Below are positions 30,138 to 41,772 of a DNA stretch of 64,000 bases, piece by piece. The stretch spans positions 24,107,516 through 24,171,515 of the forward strand of contig OX123193.2 of assembly GCA_944739405.2 (NCBI GenBank). The letters are read 5' to 3'. The notes beneath the pieces were generated by a model. That model did not search any database. It was not told the DNA's origin and saw only the letters and a list, made by a program, of their open reading frames with translations. Position 1 is the first letter of the stretch. Each line of letters opens with the position of its first letter. Both the position numbers and the translations under genes were made by a program. The DNA is from Euclidia mi. Its lineage: Eukaryota; Arthropoda; Insecta; Lepidoptera; Erebidae.

Positions 30138-31955
30138 GGGTAAATACGCTATACGTCGCCCCCCCCCCCCCCCCGTCGGCCGTCTGTACATTTTTAGCTT
30201 GCGTTCATTTAAAACGTAATGAAGTGACAAATTTGCCACTCGAATTACAACCTTAGTTCATGTACAAACCGTTACTTTCCGATTACGCCACTCACTCTTC
30301 GCACACTGAGCATCAGTAGCGATTGCGCCGTCGAAGCGTCAATTTTATATTAAAAGTATCTTACTTGCTGTGAATACCCACACTTCGGGGATTGATATTA
30401 GAACGGTCAGACATTCCTTTTTTTTGTTTTAAGCTTTATTATCAGTAATTAGTGATTTTACTATATTTTGAGATAGTTTTTCCAATGTTTTACGTATTGA
30501 TTTAAAGGGAAAATAGGAGGCCGCCAATAGAATACCAATTTTGAATTAAAACCGGATTCTCGGCCGTGGCCGACTTAAAGTAAATGCAGTCTGTTTTATA
30601 AATTCAAATTGTACTTATTCCATTGGCTTAATAAGAGAATTTGCAACGCATATAGGCAAATAAATCTATTTTACGTTTAATCGCCAAATACCGGCCGGGG
30701 TGATATTAGTTGAATCTCGAGAAATAATGTACTCGAAATAGGGGCCGGCTTTAGAAACATTAAAGACCGTAATGTCGACCAGCCTCGAATTCGAGCCCTA
30801 CTATACAGGCTGATTATTTTTTCTTATTTTCTCAAAATTAAATATTTATTATACATTTATTTATTAACAATATGCAGAGTTAAGTTTAAATGTAGGAGTT
30901 GATATTATTGAAAACATTTATTGTAGCTTATTATGGTACGGGAATATAAGATATACATTGATCTTTGGAACTTGTTACCTTAACCCATGTTAATTAGCTT
31001 AAAAAATATAAATGGTTGGTCGTGAATATTTCATTCATTAATTAACCTGCATGTCACAAAAAGCTGCCCATAGAATTAATGCTTTAAATTTAAGGTACTA
31101 CAATGACAGCAGGGAGATCCAGGGCCTTCACGAAAACAAAGAAAATTATGCAGTTACGATCGCACAAAAATAAAGGAAGCACTTGAGGCAATAAATAATG
31201 GAATGCCCATTCGTGCAGCCTCTTAACTATTTGGCGTCCCGCGAACGAGGACGTTGCAGGATAGATTGGCTGGTCGCATAGACATACATACATTTAAAAC
31301 GGGACGTCCTTCGGTTTTGAATCCAGCCAAAGAAGAAATACTAGTTCAATGGCTAATACAACTCACGAAGTGCGGTTTCCCAAGAAAAAAAAAACAGATT
31401 TAATTAATAGTGTAAAAAAATATATGAAACCCTAAAACAGGTATTCAATGATGATACTCCGGGCCAAAAATGGTATGAATTATTTTTGAAAAGACATCCA
31501 GAACTAATTATAATTACTTATTGTGATATTTACTTTGATAAAAATTGTAATACCTAACATTATTTAAGTGCAAATAAAAAAATACTTTACCTACTACTAA
31601 ACCAATAACGATTAATAACTTATACTCAGTGAGACTCCTGCCAAAATAAATCATATTAATAATATTTGTCAGTCTTAATTTAAAACATCCTATACCCGGC
31701 CGACATTTGGGTAAAACACGACCGACCATGGGCCGTGAACGGCCGACTTTAGGGTTTTTTCGTTCTCGACGCAACTAAACCTTAGAACTTTTTCCTTGTA
31801 GTAGAAATGTCAATCTTATGCCCATAAACATGATAAAGATTTATCAAACTATCCAAAACCGCATCGGAAGCTGTCCTTTTGTTGCAAATTGATGGTGCCA
31901 GACCGATCCCAAAACAGAAAAACCGTAAGGTGGCCGACATTTAGCGTATTTACCC
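30138..31955 (+). mobile_element. Pogo/Tigger-like DNA transposon, 1.8 kb, degenerate
   Basis: The termini GGGTAAATACGCTA and its complement are flanked by TA (30136-30137 and 31956-31957). The inner ends share GTCGGCC-type sequence, and further GGCCGAC(N)TTTA copies occur inside. The plus strand at about 31040-31510 keeps the N-terminal half of a pogo-type transposase: a psq-like helix-turn-helix (E-A-L-E-A-I-N-N-G-M-P-I-R-A-A-S, then F-G-V-P-R, L-Q-D-R-L-A-G), then G-R-P-S-V-L and a second DNA-binding part (F-P-K-K-K…F-L-K-R-H-P-E-L-like). Several frameshifts; no DDE core. A poly-C run of about 18 lies at 30161-30178 near the left end. Confidence 0.75.
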
Positions 31956-31978
31956 TATTTTAAGGTTTTTGGACTTAC

Positions 31979-32058
31979 CGGTGAAAAGAAATCCCTTGTC
32001 GAGCCAGATTACATACCTGGCTTCTTTTTCGACACGTTATAATAGCGCAAGATGGCAT
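31979..32058 (-). pseudogene. Isolated THAP first exon
   Basis: On the minus strand ATG at 32058 opens 26 codons, M-P-S-C4…C9-R-K-R, ending G-I-S-F-H plus CG, then GTAAGT. The length is 80 nt, the same as the first exon of the intact THAP gene, and the split codon completes to Arg in the same way. A pogo-like element starts 24 bp inside the intron (31955). No second exon was found to the left, so it is probably a relic, though a distant exon is possible. Confidence 0.6.
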
Positions 32059-32281
32059 AATTCTTTTTGTTTCGCGGCGCTTCGTACACTGTCGCAATAT
32101 GAGCGCGATTGTTAACTGGTCAATCAAATTTTGTCGAAGAATGAGCGTTTGCTCACAAATACGGCGCGCCTGCCACGCCCACAAGGCATAGACTAATATA
32201 TTTGCCACAAGGCCCTTCTATACTTGGACTGTACTCACAGCTTCTACTCTTTTAACCATAGATTAGATTGAACTGTTAAGT

Positions 32282-32510
32282 CCTTGCCACACGGCACAAT
32301 TTTACGTCCAACTTGATTAAACCACTTGATGAAATCGTGACGTGTACACGCCAGTCGTCCAACTCAAGTTCATCGGGTGGGCGGTACCACCAGATTTTAA
32401 CCAATCGGGTGGACGGAATGAAAATCAGTGATTTGATTGTGTCATCTAGACGGGCAAAGTCAATTCGATTGAAAATTTGATCAGTGCTAAAATTGTGCCG
32501 TGTGGCAAGG
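32282..32510. mobile_element. 229-bp inverted-repeat element (MITE)
   Basis: The ends CCTTGCCACACGGCACAATT and its exact complement. The flanks are similar (TGAACTGTT before, TTAACTGTT after about ten more bases), so the element may extend slightly and carry an imperfect 8-9 bp duplication. No coding frame. Confidence 0.75.
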
Positions 32511-32541
32511 CCTTTACTTTTAACTGTTCTGTGGTCATGTA

Positions 32542-33750
32542 GGGTAAACTATAGTAATGTTGGCACCCCCCAATGATTGGCACTCTGCTGAATTATCTTG
32601 AATAATATTAGGAAAATCTTATATTATTATGTCACAGAAATACATTCATAAGCAGGATTAACCTATTTCTTATACACAGAACAAATATTTAAATCTTAAC
32701 TATGAACCACTTTTCTTTAACAGCTGTTTTAAAAAAATGTTAGGAAAATTCCCAAAAAAAATAATGAAATGTTTAGGTTGGGTAGTTACTTTCCGAAGCG
32801 AAAAAATATATTTTTAATTAATTTTACACAAAAGTACCTATTTATTTGTATCTGTTATCTTCATTAAAGCTTAATAAACGTTAGTTTTGCGCTATTAAAT
32901 AGATGGATCGTCTATTCCGATAGTGCCAATGACTATACTTAAAAATTGTTCAACAACATAGTTATTGGCACATTTTAGAATCATATTTTTTTTCAGATTT
33001 TTGTTTGTTTTCCGTCAAATTCGCATACAAACAACTTTAGATTGTATATTTCTTCGCATTTTACACCCAACTTACTATGGTACGGTCGTACAGAGATGGC
33101 AACCTTTCTCTACAAAGTACCCAAAAATCAGGACAGATATCGCGAACTTAGTATAGACAAAAATATTACGAAGAAAATGCTTGTGAGAAACTGAAACAGG
33201 GCTCATTTCCTACAATGTATCTAGAGACCAGATGAGCTACATTAGAAAAATATGCCGAAAGAAAGATATAAAACGTGGTAAATGAACTAAACTTCTTTCA
33301 AATAGGGACTTATGTTAGAAATATTAGAAGGTTACATAAACATTCATAAATCTATATTTTGATTACATCGAATACATGTATAAAGATCCGGATATGAAGT
33401 CTTAAGACTGTGTGTATCACGGCCTTAGGCCAACAGTGCCAATGATTGTACCTTTTTGGTACTGCCAATAACTATACCAGGGTGCCAATGATTGTACTTT
33501 TCTAAAGAAATAAGTTTGAGCACATTTTTATGCTAATAAAACTGCTTTATTAAATACGATGTTTTATTTTTATTAATACCCATATAAATACAATTCCGAC
33601 AAAACCATACAAAATATTATTATTTAGAATAGAAGAAAAGAAAGAGAAAGAAAAGAAAGAAGAAGAAAGTTTAGAATTTGTATTTTCCTGAGAATTTGTT
33701 ACTTAGTAATAGAAACCGGCTTAGGGTGCCAATCATTATACTGTTTACCC
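32542..33750 (+). mobile_element. Pogo-like element with internal TGCCAAT repeats
   Basis: The termini GGGTAAACTATAGTAATG and its near complement are flanked by TA (32540-32541 and 33751-33752). At least six copies of TGCCAAT-(N)ATTRTAC-like sequence, in both orientations, occur at the ends and inside. A short plus-strand stretch from 33077 (M-V-R-S-Y-R…Y-E-E…L-K-Q-G) resembles the start of a pogo transposase but is soon broken. Non-autonomous. Confidence 0.7.
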
Positions 33751-34002
33751 TATGATGACATGATGACTGTGTATGACACATAACTGACACAACAGTTCAC
33801 AACACTGAAAATATAGTCGAAAAAAGCGCGGGAAACTTCGAGTTGAACGGTGGCAATTTTTCTTGTTAAAAAATTTAAATTTAATTTTTTGTACATTTGT
33901 GGATCAGTTTAGTATCTTTGTGTAAATATTATTTGTATTTAGTGTATTTATAGTAGTTTAAGTGTAAATTTTGCAGTTTAGGTAAGTTTTTTGGAAATTA
34001 TT

Positions 34003-34618
34003 ATGAATAAGCCGCCTGACCTGGCGGATCCGGGGGAAATAGCTCCCCCGGCTGTAAGTTTTGTAACTGTTCCTTCGATTTTATCCAATGAGTCTGGCAT
34101 GGATACAGATAATTCTGTTGCACAACGAAACGGTCGCAAAAGAAATAGGATTAACATTTGCAAAACTTGTAATAAGAAAAAATTGGGCAAGTGCGAGTCG
34201 GACTCGCGCACAAAGGGTTCCGTACCATCATCTATAAAAGAAAATCACGTTCGTTGTATGTATACTTAAATACTTTATAAGTTTCTACCTGTTTATTAAG
34301 ATCGAGTAACAAATTGCTTAAAAATTACGTTTGTTGTATGGGAGCCCCCCTTTATTATTATTATTTTTTTAATTTAATTATTTATTTTGAAAGGTAATAT
34401 ACAACTACATATTCTGTAAAAATTTAAAGCGTCTACCTGTAACAGTTAGGAATTTTGAGCAAAATATACGAAAAAAAACACGTTTTTTGTATGGGACCCC
34501 CCCTTAATTTTTTTATTTTTTTTATTTTTAGTATTTGTTGTTATAGCGGCAACCGAAATACATAACTTGTGAAAATTTCAGCTATCTAGCTATCATGGTT
34601 TATGAGATACAGCCTGGT

Positions 34619-34679
<61 letters not shown>

Positions 34680-36135
34680 GGCTTAGTAATAGGGTTCCGT
34701 TTTTTACCTTTTAGGTACGGAACCCTAAAAACGGAAGCACGCTCAGGCTGTTGACGGCAAAACCGGTTGTCGCTGTGCTGACAGTGAAAATAGTGACACT
34801 GCTACTAGTGCAAGTAACGAAACGTTTTTATCGGTTGATAATAATAATATTGTTACAAATAAACCTATGACAACAACTAATGGTCCAGGTCCCCAGGGTT
34901 TTACCTCTGGCATGTCCAGAATCCAATACGAGCCTACTGATATCGCTCCATTTGTTGTCCACGTTCAAAAAGAAACGAAGACACCTGATGATGGCACTAC
35001 TCTCCATCCAGTCGCATTTGGGCGGTTCCTTAAAAGAAATACAATTCGCAACATAGTCGATGGGTCTATTAAAAAAATAGGGCGAAACAGAATTTCGATG
35101 GCATTCTCAGACTATCGGGAAGCCAATTCATTTATTAGTAATAGCCTAATACTGACAGAAAACAATTTAAAAGCATTCATACCAAGTTTTCAAATAACAA
35201 GAATGTGTCTTGTGCGCGGCGTTCCATCTGATTGGTCACCTGAAGAAATAATTGAAAATGCTTCAGTGCCAAATGAGTGTGGTAAAATATTAAAAGTTAG
35301 AAGAATAAATTATAAAACTATTGTAGATGGTTCACCTGTATGGAAACCAACACAGAGTATTGTGATTACACTGGATGGTCAGATCTTGCCCCCTCGAATT
35401 TTTATTTGTTACAATTCATTGCCGACAGAGCTCTATGTATATCCTACTATCCAATGTTACAATTGTTGTCGCTTTGGTCATACTAAAGTTCAATGTCGAT
35501 CGAAATCAAAATGTTTTAAGTGTGGTCAGGATCATACTGGCGATTCATGTGACGTTGAAGATGAGTTTATTTACTGTTGTAATTGTACAGGTTATCATTT
35601 TGCAACTTCTAAATCATGCCCTGAATTTCTACGCCAAAAACAAATTAAAATTACCATGGCAGAAAAAAGCATTTCCTATGGTGAAGCTGCTAAATTGGTC
35701 CCTCCTGTGTCTAAATCTTATGCTGAAGTTACAAATACTCGTGCCGCTAGCTCTAATTTCTTTAAAACACATTCTCAATCAGCACATTCATCACATATTG
35801 ATATCTCACCACATGCTAGTTCTCATAAAAAAACTGTAACTGTTAACCGTCGACTTGCACCGCAACCAGGTAAAGGCTATGACCGAGAAGCTCACCAAAA
35901 CATTATCAATGAGTATAGCATTCCAACTTCTCAGAATGGCAGCGCCTTAAACAAAAAACCGAAAGATCCTTCTATTATGTCAACATCAGAAGTAATCGCA
36001 ATCCTCATTCAGACATTAAATAAATCTAACATAAAATTACCGCCCGACGTTGCCCCACTAGTTAATATGTACCTGTCTTCAAAAGCTGTTAATAATGGCA
36101 GTTCAAATTCAAAACGTTCTACAGTGGAACTGTAG
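34003..36135 (+). pseudogene. LINE ORF1 (gag-like, CCHC zinc knuckles), interrupted by a repeat
   Basis: It begins M-N-K-P-P-D-L-A-D-P-G at 34003 and runs to about 34188 (…C-N-K-K-K). About 540 bp of an unrelated repeat follow, and the frame resumes at 34732 (R-K-H-A-Q-A-V) without stops to TAG at 36135. Without the insert it would be about 530 residues. A nucleic-acid-binding cluster lies around 35455-35620: C-Y-N-C-C-R-F-G-H, C-F-K-C-G-Q-D-H-T-G-D-S-C and C-C-N-C, i.e. CCHC knuckles. The first in-frame ATG after the insert is 34867. The protein would coat LINE RNA; this copy can make only a truncated form. Confidence 0.8.
34189..34731 (+). repeat. Interspersed repeat inserted into LINE ORF1, with (GACA)n
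   Basis: It starts 'gggcaagtgcgagtcggactcgcg' with 'gggttccgtacc' and ends 'ggtacggaaccctaaaaa'. A (CAGA)n microsatellite runs at 34619-34672. A related copy lies inverted at 57478-58065. Flanking A-runs could be a short target duplication. Family unclassified here, but abundant in Lepidoptera. Confidence 0.7.
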
Positions 36136-39100
36136 AAGCGCTGTATCAAAAAAAAGTGAAATTATTCACTTAATAAATAAATACCACGCTTGCTTATTTG
36201 CACTCTCGGAAACCTGGTTAAAACCAGGTTAATTTTTTAAAATACACGGCTTTTCTTGCCTACGAGATGATAGGTCTGATGGCTATGGCGGTGCTGCCCT
36301 ACTCATTAGAAATTCCATCTCTTATGGTCATATTTCCCTTCCTGTATATAATGATTTTTCTGTAGTAGCAGCACAAATAAATAATATTTGTATTGTTTCT
36401 ATATACATTCCTTCTCCTTCTTCTTCTGCCCTTCAACAACTTACCAATCTTATATCCCTCCTTCCTCGCCCCTTCTTGATCTTGGGCGATTTTAACTGCC
36501 ATCATACTTCTTGGGGTTGTAGTTATTCTTCTCACTGTGGTGACACACTATTAGATATATTTGACTCTCATAATATCTGCATAATAAATTCAGGTTCTCT
36601 GACTCGGCGTTCTGGTCCAAATGAAAATGTTAGTGCAATAGATCTGTCAGTTTGCACTCCAAATTTGGCTTCATTATTAACATGGCGTACCCTGTTGTTG
36701 ACTTATGGAAGTGACCACTTCCCCATTCATATCACTTTTCCTGTTACAAATGTTCGCAGCTCTCCTAATTTACTGAGAAAACCGCGTATAAAGTATAAAC
36801 TGACTAATGACAAATTATGGGATAAATTCAGGTTTGCAGTTCAACAAAACCTTTCTAATTTACAGAGTGATATTTCTGATAATGTCTTTGATTGTAATAA
36901 TGTGTTTGTTAATGCAATCATACAAGCTGCAGATGAAACATTCCCATTAAAGAAATCAGCTAATCGTTTCATTCCTTCCCCTCCTTGGTGGGATGAAGAA
37001 TGTACCCAAATAATAAAAGAGAGGAAAACAGCTGAGAAACGGTATAACAATAATATGACAGAGGTTAATTTTAAATTTGTGTGTGATGCAATAGCTAAAA
37101 CACGTAAATTACTGAAAGACAAAAAAATTCAAGGTTGGAGAAATTTCTGCCTTTCCATATCTCCCCATATCAAACCTTCTATAGTTTGGCAAAACATAAG
37201 AAAATTTAGAAATGGTACTTCTGATTCACATGTTCCTGGCATACCTCTTAATATCAGCAACTCATTCTTAAATAGTCTAGCGCCTCCATCAGTTCCACAA
37301 TTAGAACTCGTCCATAACAATATTCCTTCTGTCTCCCATGGGAAAAATTTTCTTAATTCCCCATTCACAATGGAAGAGTTACAGGGTGTTTTATCCACAG
37401 TAAAAGATTCAGCACCAGGTGAAGATGGCATCCCCTATTCGTTTTTAACCAACCTGAGTCAATCATCGCTACAGTATTATTTAGACCTAATAAATAATGT
37501 AATGTTTTTACGTAGTATTCCTCCATCTTGGAAATCTCAAACCATCATACCTATACTAAAACCTGGCAAATTACCAACTGAATCAACTTCTTATCGCCCT
37601 ATAGCCTTATCACCAGTCATAACAAAAATAGCTGAGAATTTAGTTAAAACTCGTCTTGAATGGCTAATTGAAAACCGTAATATTTTACCTGAATCACAAT
37701 TTGGATTCAGGAAAGGCAGAAGTACACTGGATAGTGTGGCTACAATTATAACAGATATAAGAATTGCGTTTACTAAAAATGAATCTGTTCTAGCTTTATT
37801 TTTGGATTTAGAATCGGCGTACGACAGTGTACTTTTGAATGTCCTTAAAGAAAAATTAGATAAGCTTTCAATCCCTGAAATACTCTCTTGTTTTATTATA
37901 AATCTTCTTTCTGGTAGGAAAATTCAATTAGACCAAACCTATCAAGCAAACGACCAGAGTAGAATTTTATGGAAAGGTCTTCCTCAGGGATCAGTTCTCA
38001 GCCCTTTATTATTCAACTTATATACATTTGATTTAGAAAATTCCCTTCAAAATTCATCTTCTATACTGCAATACGCTGATGATATCGTTCTTTATACCGT
38101 GGGAAAATCACCAAGTTCACTCTGTAAAAATTTATCAAATTCTTTAGATTATTTAAAAGACTGGATGTATAGAAATGGCCTTCACATATCACCAATTAAG
38201 AGTTCTTTGGTTTTCTTTTCACGTCAACGAATCCAACCTCCAATAGCTATTGATTTTGAAAATAATAAAATACCTGTTAAAAATCAGGTAAAATTTTTGG
38301 GTGTTATTTTGGACTCGAAACTTACAGGTGTTCCTCATTGTGATTATACCGTAAGTAAATGTGAGAAACTTCTAAATTTAATGAGATGTCTCTCGGGTGT
38401 TTGGTGGGGTGCTCATCCGTTTTCCTTGAAGCTTCTTTATAATGCTCTGATAAGAAGTATTCTAGATTATGGAATTTTCATATTGGAGCCTTGTGGTATG
38501 GCTGGTCTTAAGAAATTGGATTCTATCCAATCAAGGGCATTGAGAATAATTACAGGAGCAATGAAATCCAGCCCTATAAACGCATTGCAAGTTGAATGTA
38601 ATGAACCTCCGCTTAGTTTAAGACGCCAATTTTTAGCCGATCGGCAATTTTTTCGAGCTCTGCAATTTTCGAATAGCCTTTTAATTGATAAACTGCAAAT
38701 TCTTGTCGATACCATAGATTCTTCAAATTACTGGACTCACAAATCGCTCCCTTGCTTACTTAAAAGTTACATCAATTTCAAATCGTTTACTGCCCCTACA
38801 CACCGATCTCCGAAGCTTGACTTATTTAATTGTAAATATGAAGCTTTGGTCTATAAACCGAATGTAAAATACATTATAGACATTGACAAAAAAAATGCTG
38901 ACACCTATTTTAATTCCATCGTGGAAGAAAATTGGCCTAAATCGCATCATATTTTCACTGATGCGTCTAAAAAAAACATTGATGATTATGTGGGTGTAGG
39001 AATTTATCATGCTCAATTCAACATTGTTCAGAAAGTTAAATGCCCTCCAGAGACAACAGTATTTATCGGCGAATGCCTTGGCATTCTTAAAGCTGTAGAA

Positions 39101-39814
39101 TACATTCTACTTCTAAAACTTAAAAATAGTTTAATTTTAACAGACTCTATGAGCGCCTTACGAGCAATACTGAAATATCCATTTAAGTCAAAACCGCTAT
39201 TTCCTCTTATTGCAGATATTAGACGAAAACTATACGAATGTGTTGCGAAAGATATTTCTATAACTCTTGTCTGGATTCCGAGCCATTGTGGTATTAGTGG
39301 CAACGAAAAAGCTGATAAGCTTGCAAATGAGGCTGTATTGTGTGGGGACAAATTTCCTTTTAAGAATTATATACAGGACTTGACTGTTCTTCCCAGACGT
39401 TACCTAGCTAATTCCTGGAACCAACTTTGGTCAGAAAGCAGCAAATTTAAAGGCAAACACTACTTTAGTATACAGCCGGAAATTCGCTGTAAGCCCTGGT
39501 TCTCTGTTATAAAGCTTGGCAAAATTGCAACAACAATTTTAATAAGAATACGTTTAGGACATACTACTTGTCCAGCCCATCTTGCACGTTTTCATATAAT
39601 AGATAGCCCACAATGTGAATGTGGTAATGACTCTGGAGATTTGGACCATATATTCTTTTCTTGTCCTAAATATGATCGTACTTCCTTTTTAAATAGCTTA
39701 ATTTCATTACGCGTCCCTTTCCCGTCCTCTATTAAATGTCTTATATTTGCTTGTATCCCTTCCATTTATAGTATACTTTCTGATTATATTTATAGTAACA
39801 ATATTCAAGTGTAA
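36095..39814 (+). pseudogene. LINE ORF2 (endonuclease, reverse transcriptase, RNase H), one stop codon
   Basis: ATG at 36095 lies 41 nt inside ORF1. The frame would give 1239 residues but a TAA at 36230-36232 interrupts L-K-P-G-stop-F-F-K-I. Domains: apurinic-type endonuclease (Q-W-N-C-R-S at the start, S-E-T-W, G-D-F-N-C-H-H at about 36485-36505, S-D-H-F-P at about 36713); RT with S-Y-R-P-I-A-L, G-F-R-K-G-R-S-T, G-L-P-Q-G-S-V-L-S-P and catalytic Y-A-D-D at 38072-38083; RNase H with F-T-D-A-S, G-E-C, T-D-S-M-S-A-L and S-H-C-G-I-S-G-N-E-K-A-D (about 38950-39345); a C-terminal C-x-C…H…C knuckle (about 39610-39670). Apart from the one stop it is intact from 36233 on, so insertion or inactivation is recent. 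Confidence 0.9.
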
Positions 39815-40126
39815 ATAAGTATGTGAAAATAAGTCTTTCTTTGTAGACATAGATTGATTTCCTTCCTACTGATATTTATATTTGTACTTAATTTGTTATT
39901 ATTATCCTACTTTTCTGATCCTATTCCCAAATTCCGATTTATAAATTTATACGGTAAAAGTTTCCCTACCTTAACCACAAAATAAAAACTAATACGACCC
40001 TGAAATATATAAAGCCCCATTACTTACAACGTCTATACCAAATATACTTGAAACTGGCGAATGCACAAAGTGCGAGCCAAATACTCTCGACTGGAACGGG
40101 AGAGAAGAAAAAAAAAAAAAAATATA

Positions 40127-41085
40127 TAGTCCGTTCACAGTTATTTTACCTCTAGCTGTTAAATTGGCCAACCTGGGCGTTGTGTTGCTATATTTGGTAT
40201 ATAATACTCCCATTTTAAATATACATTATTGCTAAAAATGTACTTATTTTTTTATTGCCTACGCGATTGTAAGAAAACCTCTTGATATTGGCATGGCTAT
40301 ATTCATGTACATTTATTTTCTTACGAAATAACGAATTTCCTATGAAGATAGAAATTATAATAAAAATGTTGTCTATTTAATATACAAAGGTAAACGCATC
40401 ATAATTACGCCAACGTGAGGTTCTAATTATCAAATACAAAAATGCAAATTTTTCATTATATGTTGAATAAGAATGATGTGGGTGTAATTTTACACCTCTG
40501 CCTATCCCTGCATGGAAACAGGCGTGAGTCTATAAGAATGATCCATGTGGACTGCCAATGTTATGATGATTCGTAACTGCTGTCGGGTTCTGTATCAGAC
40601 TCAGAATTTAATTCTATTATGAACCTGTCCATTTCAGCATCCGTAGACCCATCTGTTTCACGAAGCTTGTCTTCAATGTGGCGCTCATGTTTGCATTGTT
40701 TTTGTCAGTCTTCTGCAGTGATAGATTGAAAAGCTTCTTCAGCTAAATTCACAATGTTGGTTGCAAGAGGCAACCAACATTGTGAATTGAGTCACAAGCA
40801 AAAATTTAGGACAAGAGGTCCTAAATTTTTGCTTGTGACTCGTCTTTTAATGAGACTCCACATAAGTTCAATTGCGTTTAGCTCATAGTGGTATGGCGGT
40901 AATCTAACCACTTTGCGGCCATGAGCTTCAAGCATTTGAATTTTTGAAGCATTTCCACTAATACTGGGTGAAATGATATGCACGGGTAACCCTATTTTAC
41001 ATTCCTGTCATCACAGAGTACAATTCCAACATAAAGAAAATAAACACCGACATCTGTCAGAGGTAAAATAACTGTGAACGGACTA
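40127..41085 (-). mobile_element. Tc1/mariner-like deletion derivative, copy B, with double palindrome
   Basis: The ends (T/C)AGTCCGTTCACAGTTATTT are flanked by TA (40125-40126, 41086-41087). The minus strand encodes the C-terminal piece of a DDE transposase: K-V-V-R-L-P-P-Y-H-Y-E-L-N-A-I-E-L-M-W-S, where Glu is the third catalytic residue, then S-L-I-K. The first two Asp are missing. At about 40748-40844 two adjacent long palindromes replace a single 5-bp sequence found in copies C and D. Confidence 0.85.
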
Positions 41086-41162
41086 TACATGGCAAAGAAA
41101 TAACCAACCTCTCTGATACATGGACAAGACACAAACAAAATATGACACTTGTTAGTGCTTGT

Positions 41163-41701
41163 TAAGGCCCGCACAAACTATCTGTCGCGACTTACTGTCG
41201 CGACTTACGGTCGCGACAGAAGGGTATCTGGACAAGGAAAATCCATTCAAGTGTGCATACTATCGGACGTCTGTCGCGGACGTGACCTTGAGCGTTCAGA
41301 CGTCCGAAAGCAATCTGGGAAAATGACAGCAAACGTCCGCGGACGTTTACAAACGTCCGCGGACGTTTACTGTCATCCGTATATTGTCCATGGTACGGCC
41401 TTAATATTGATTTTATACAGAATATAGTCAAAAAATGTTAAATTCACTTTCAATTCAACAGTTCTGCTTTACTTCAAGATCTACCAATAATATAATCTAA
41501 TAGTGGTAACTGCTAGTGCCCTGAATTAAGAAAATAAGCTCCTACCTAGCCATAGTGTATCGCATAGACAGCATGGCGTGTCTATGGTTGTATCGGACGC
41601 GGACGCGACAGAAAGCCGCGTCCGAAAGGGTGTGCACACTATGTGTCGCGACTTACTGTCGCGACAGTAAGTCGCGTCCGAACAGTTTGCGTGCGCCTTT
41701 A
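41163..41701. repeat. TCGCGA-rich inverted-repeat element(s)
   Basis: The left end TTAAGGCCCGCACAAAC and the right end GTTTGCGTGCGCCTTTA are complementary with mismatches; an inner pair (…TACGGCCTTAA at about 41403) could mark a second, shorter element. The interior is a lattice of CTGTCGCGAC, TTACTGTCGCGAC and CGTCCGCGGACG units in both orientations. No coding capacity. Confidence 0.6.
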
Positions 41702-41772
41702 CTCACAGAACACCATATACCCATAGACTAATATATTATACCTGGAAACATATACCCTGATGTTTGTTACTA

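Larger units (their letters stand above)
33753..40122 (+). mobile_element. Near-full-length I-like LINE (ORF1 + ORF2, poly-A tail)
   Basis: It contains a 5' UTR, a gag-like ORF1 (34003-36135, with an insertion), an overlapping ORF2 (36095-39814) with endonuclease, RT and RNase H, a 3' UTR and an A-run at about 40107-40121. The RNase H domain after RT points to the I/LOA/R1 group rather than Jockey itself. The left boundary is approximate. The right end abuts a Tc1-like element inserted at TA 40125-40126. Confidence 0.85.

Noticed and set aside
34619..34672. Regular short repeat array that could suggest CRISPR
   Set aside because: Pure (GACA)n microsatellite without spacers, inside an interspersed repeat in a eukaryotic genome.
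36841..39351. Several minus-strand open frames opposite LINE ORF2
   Set aside because: Shadows of the real ORF2, which shows RT and RNase H motifs.
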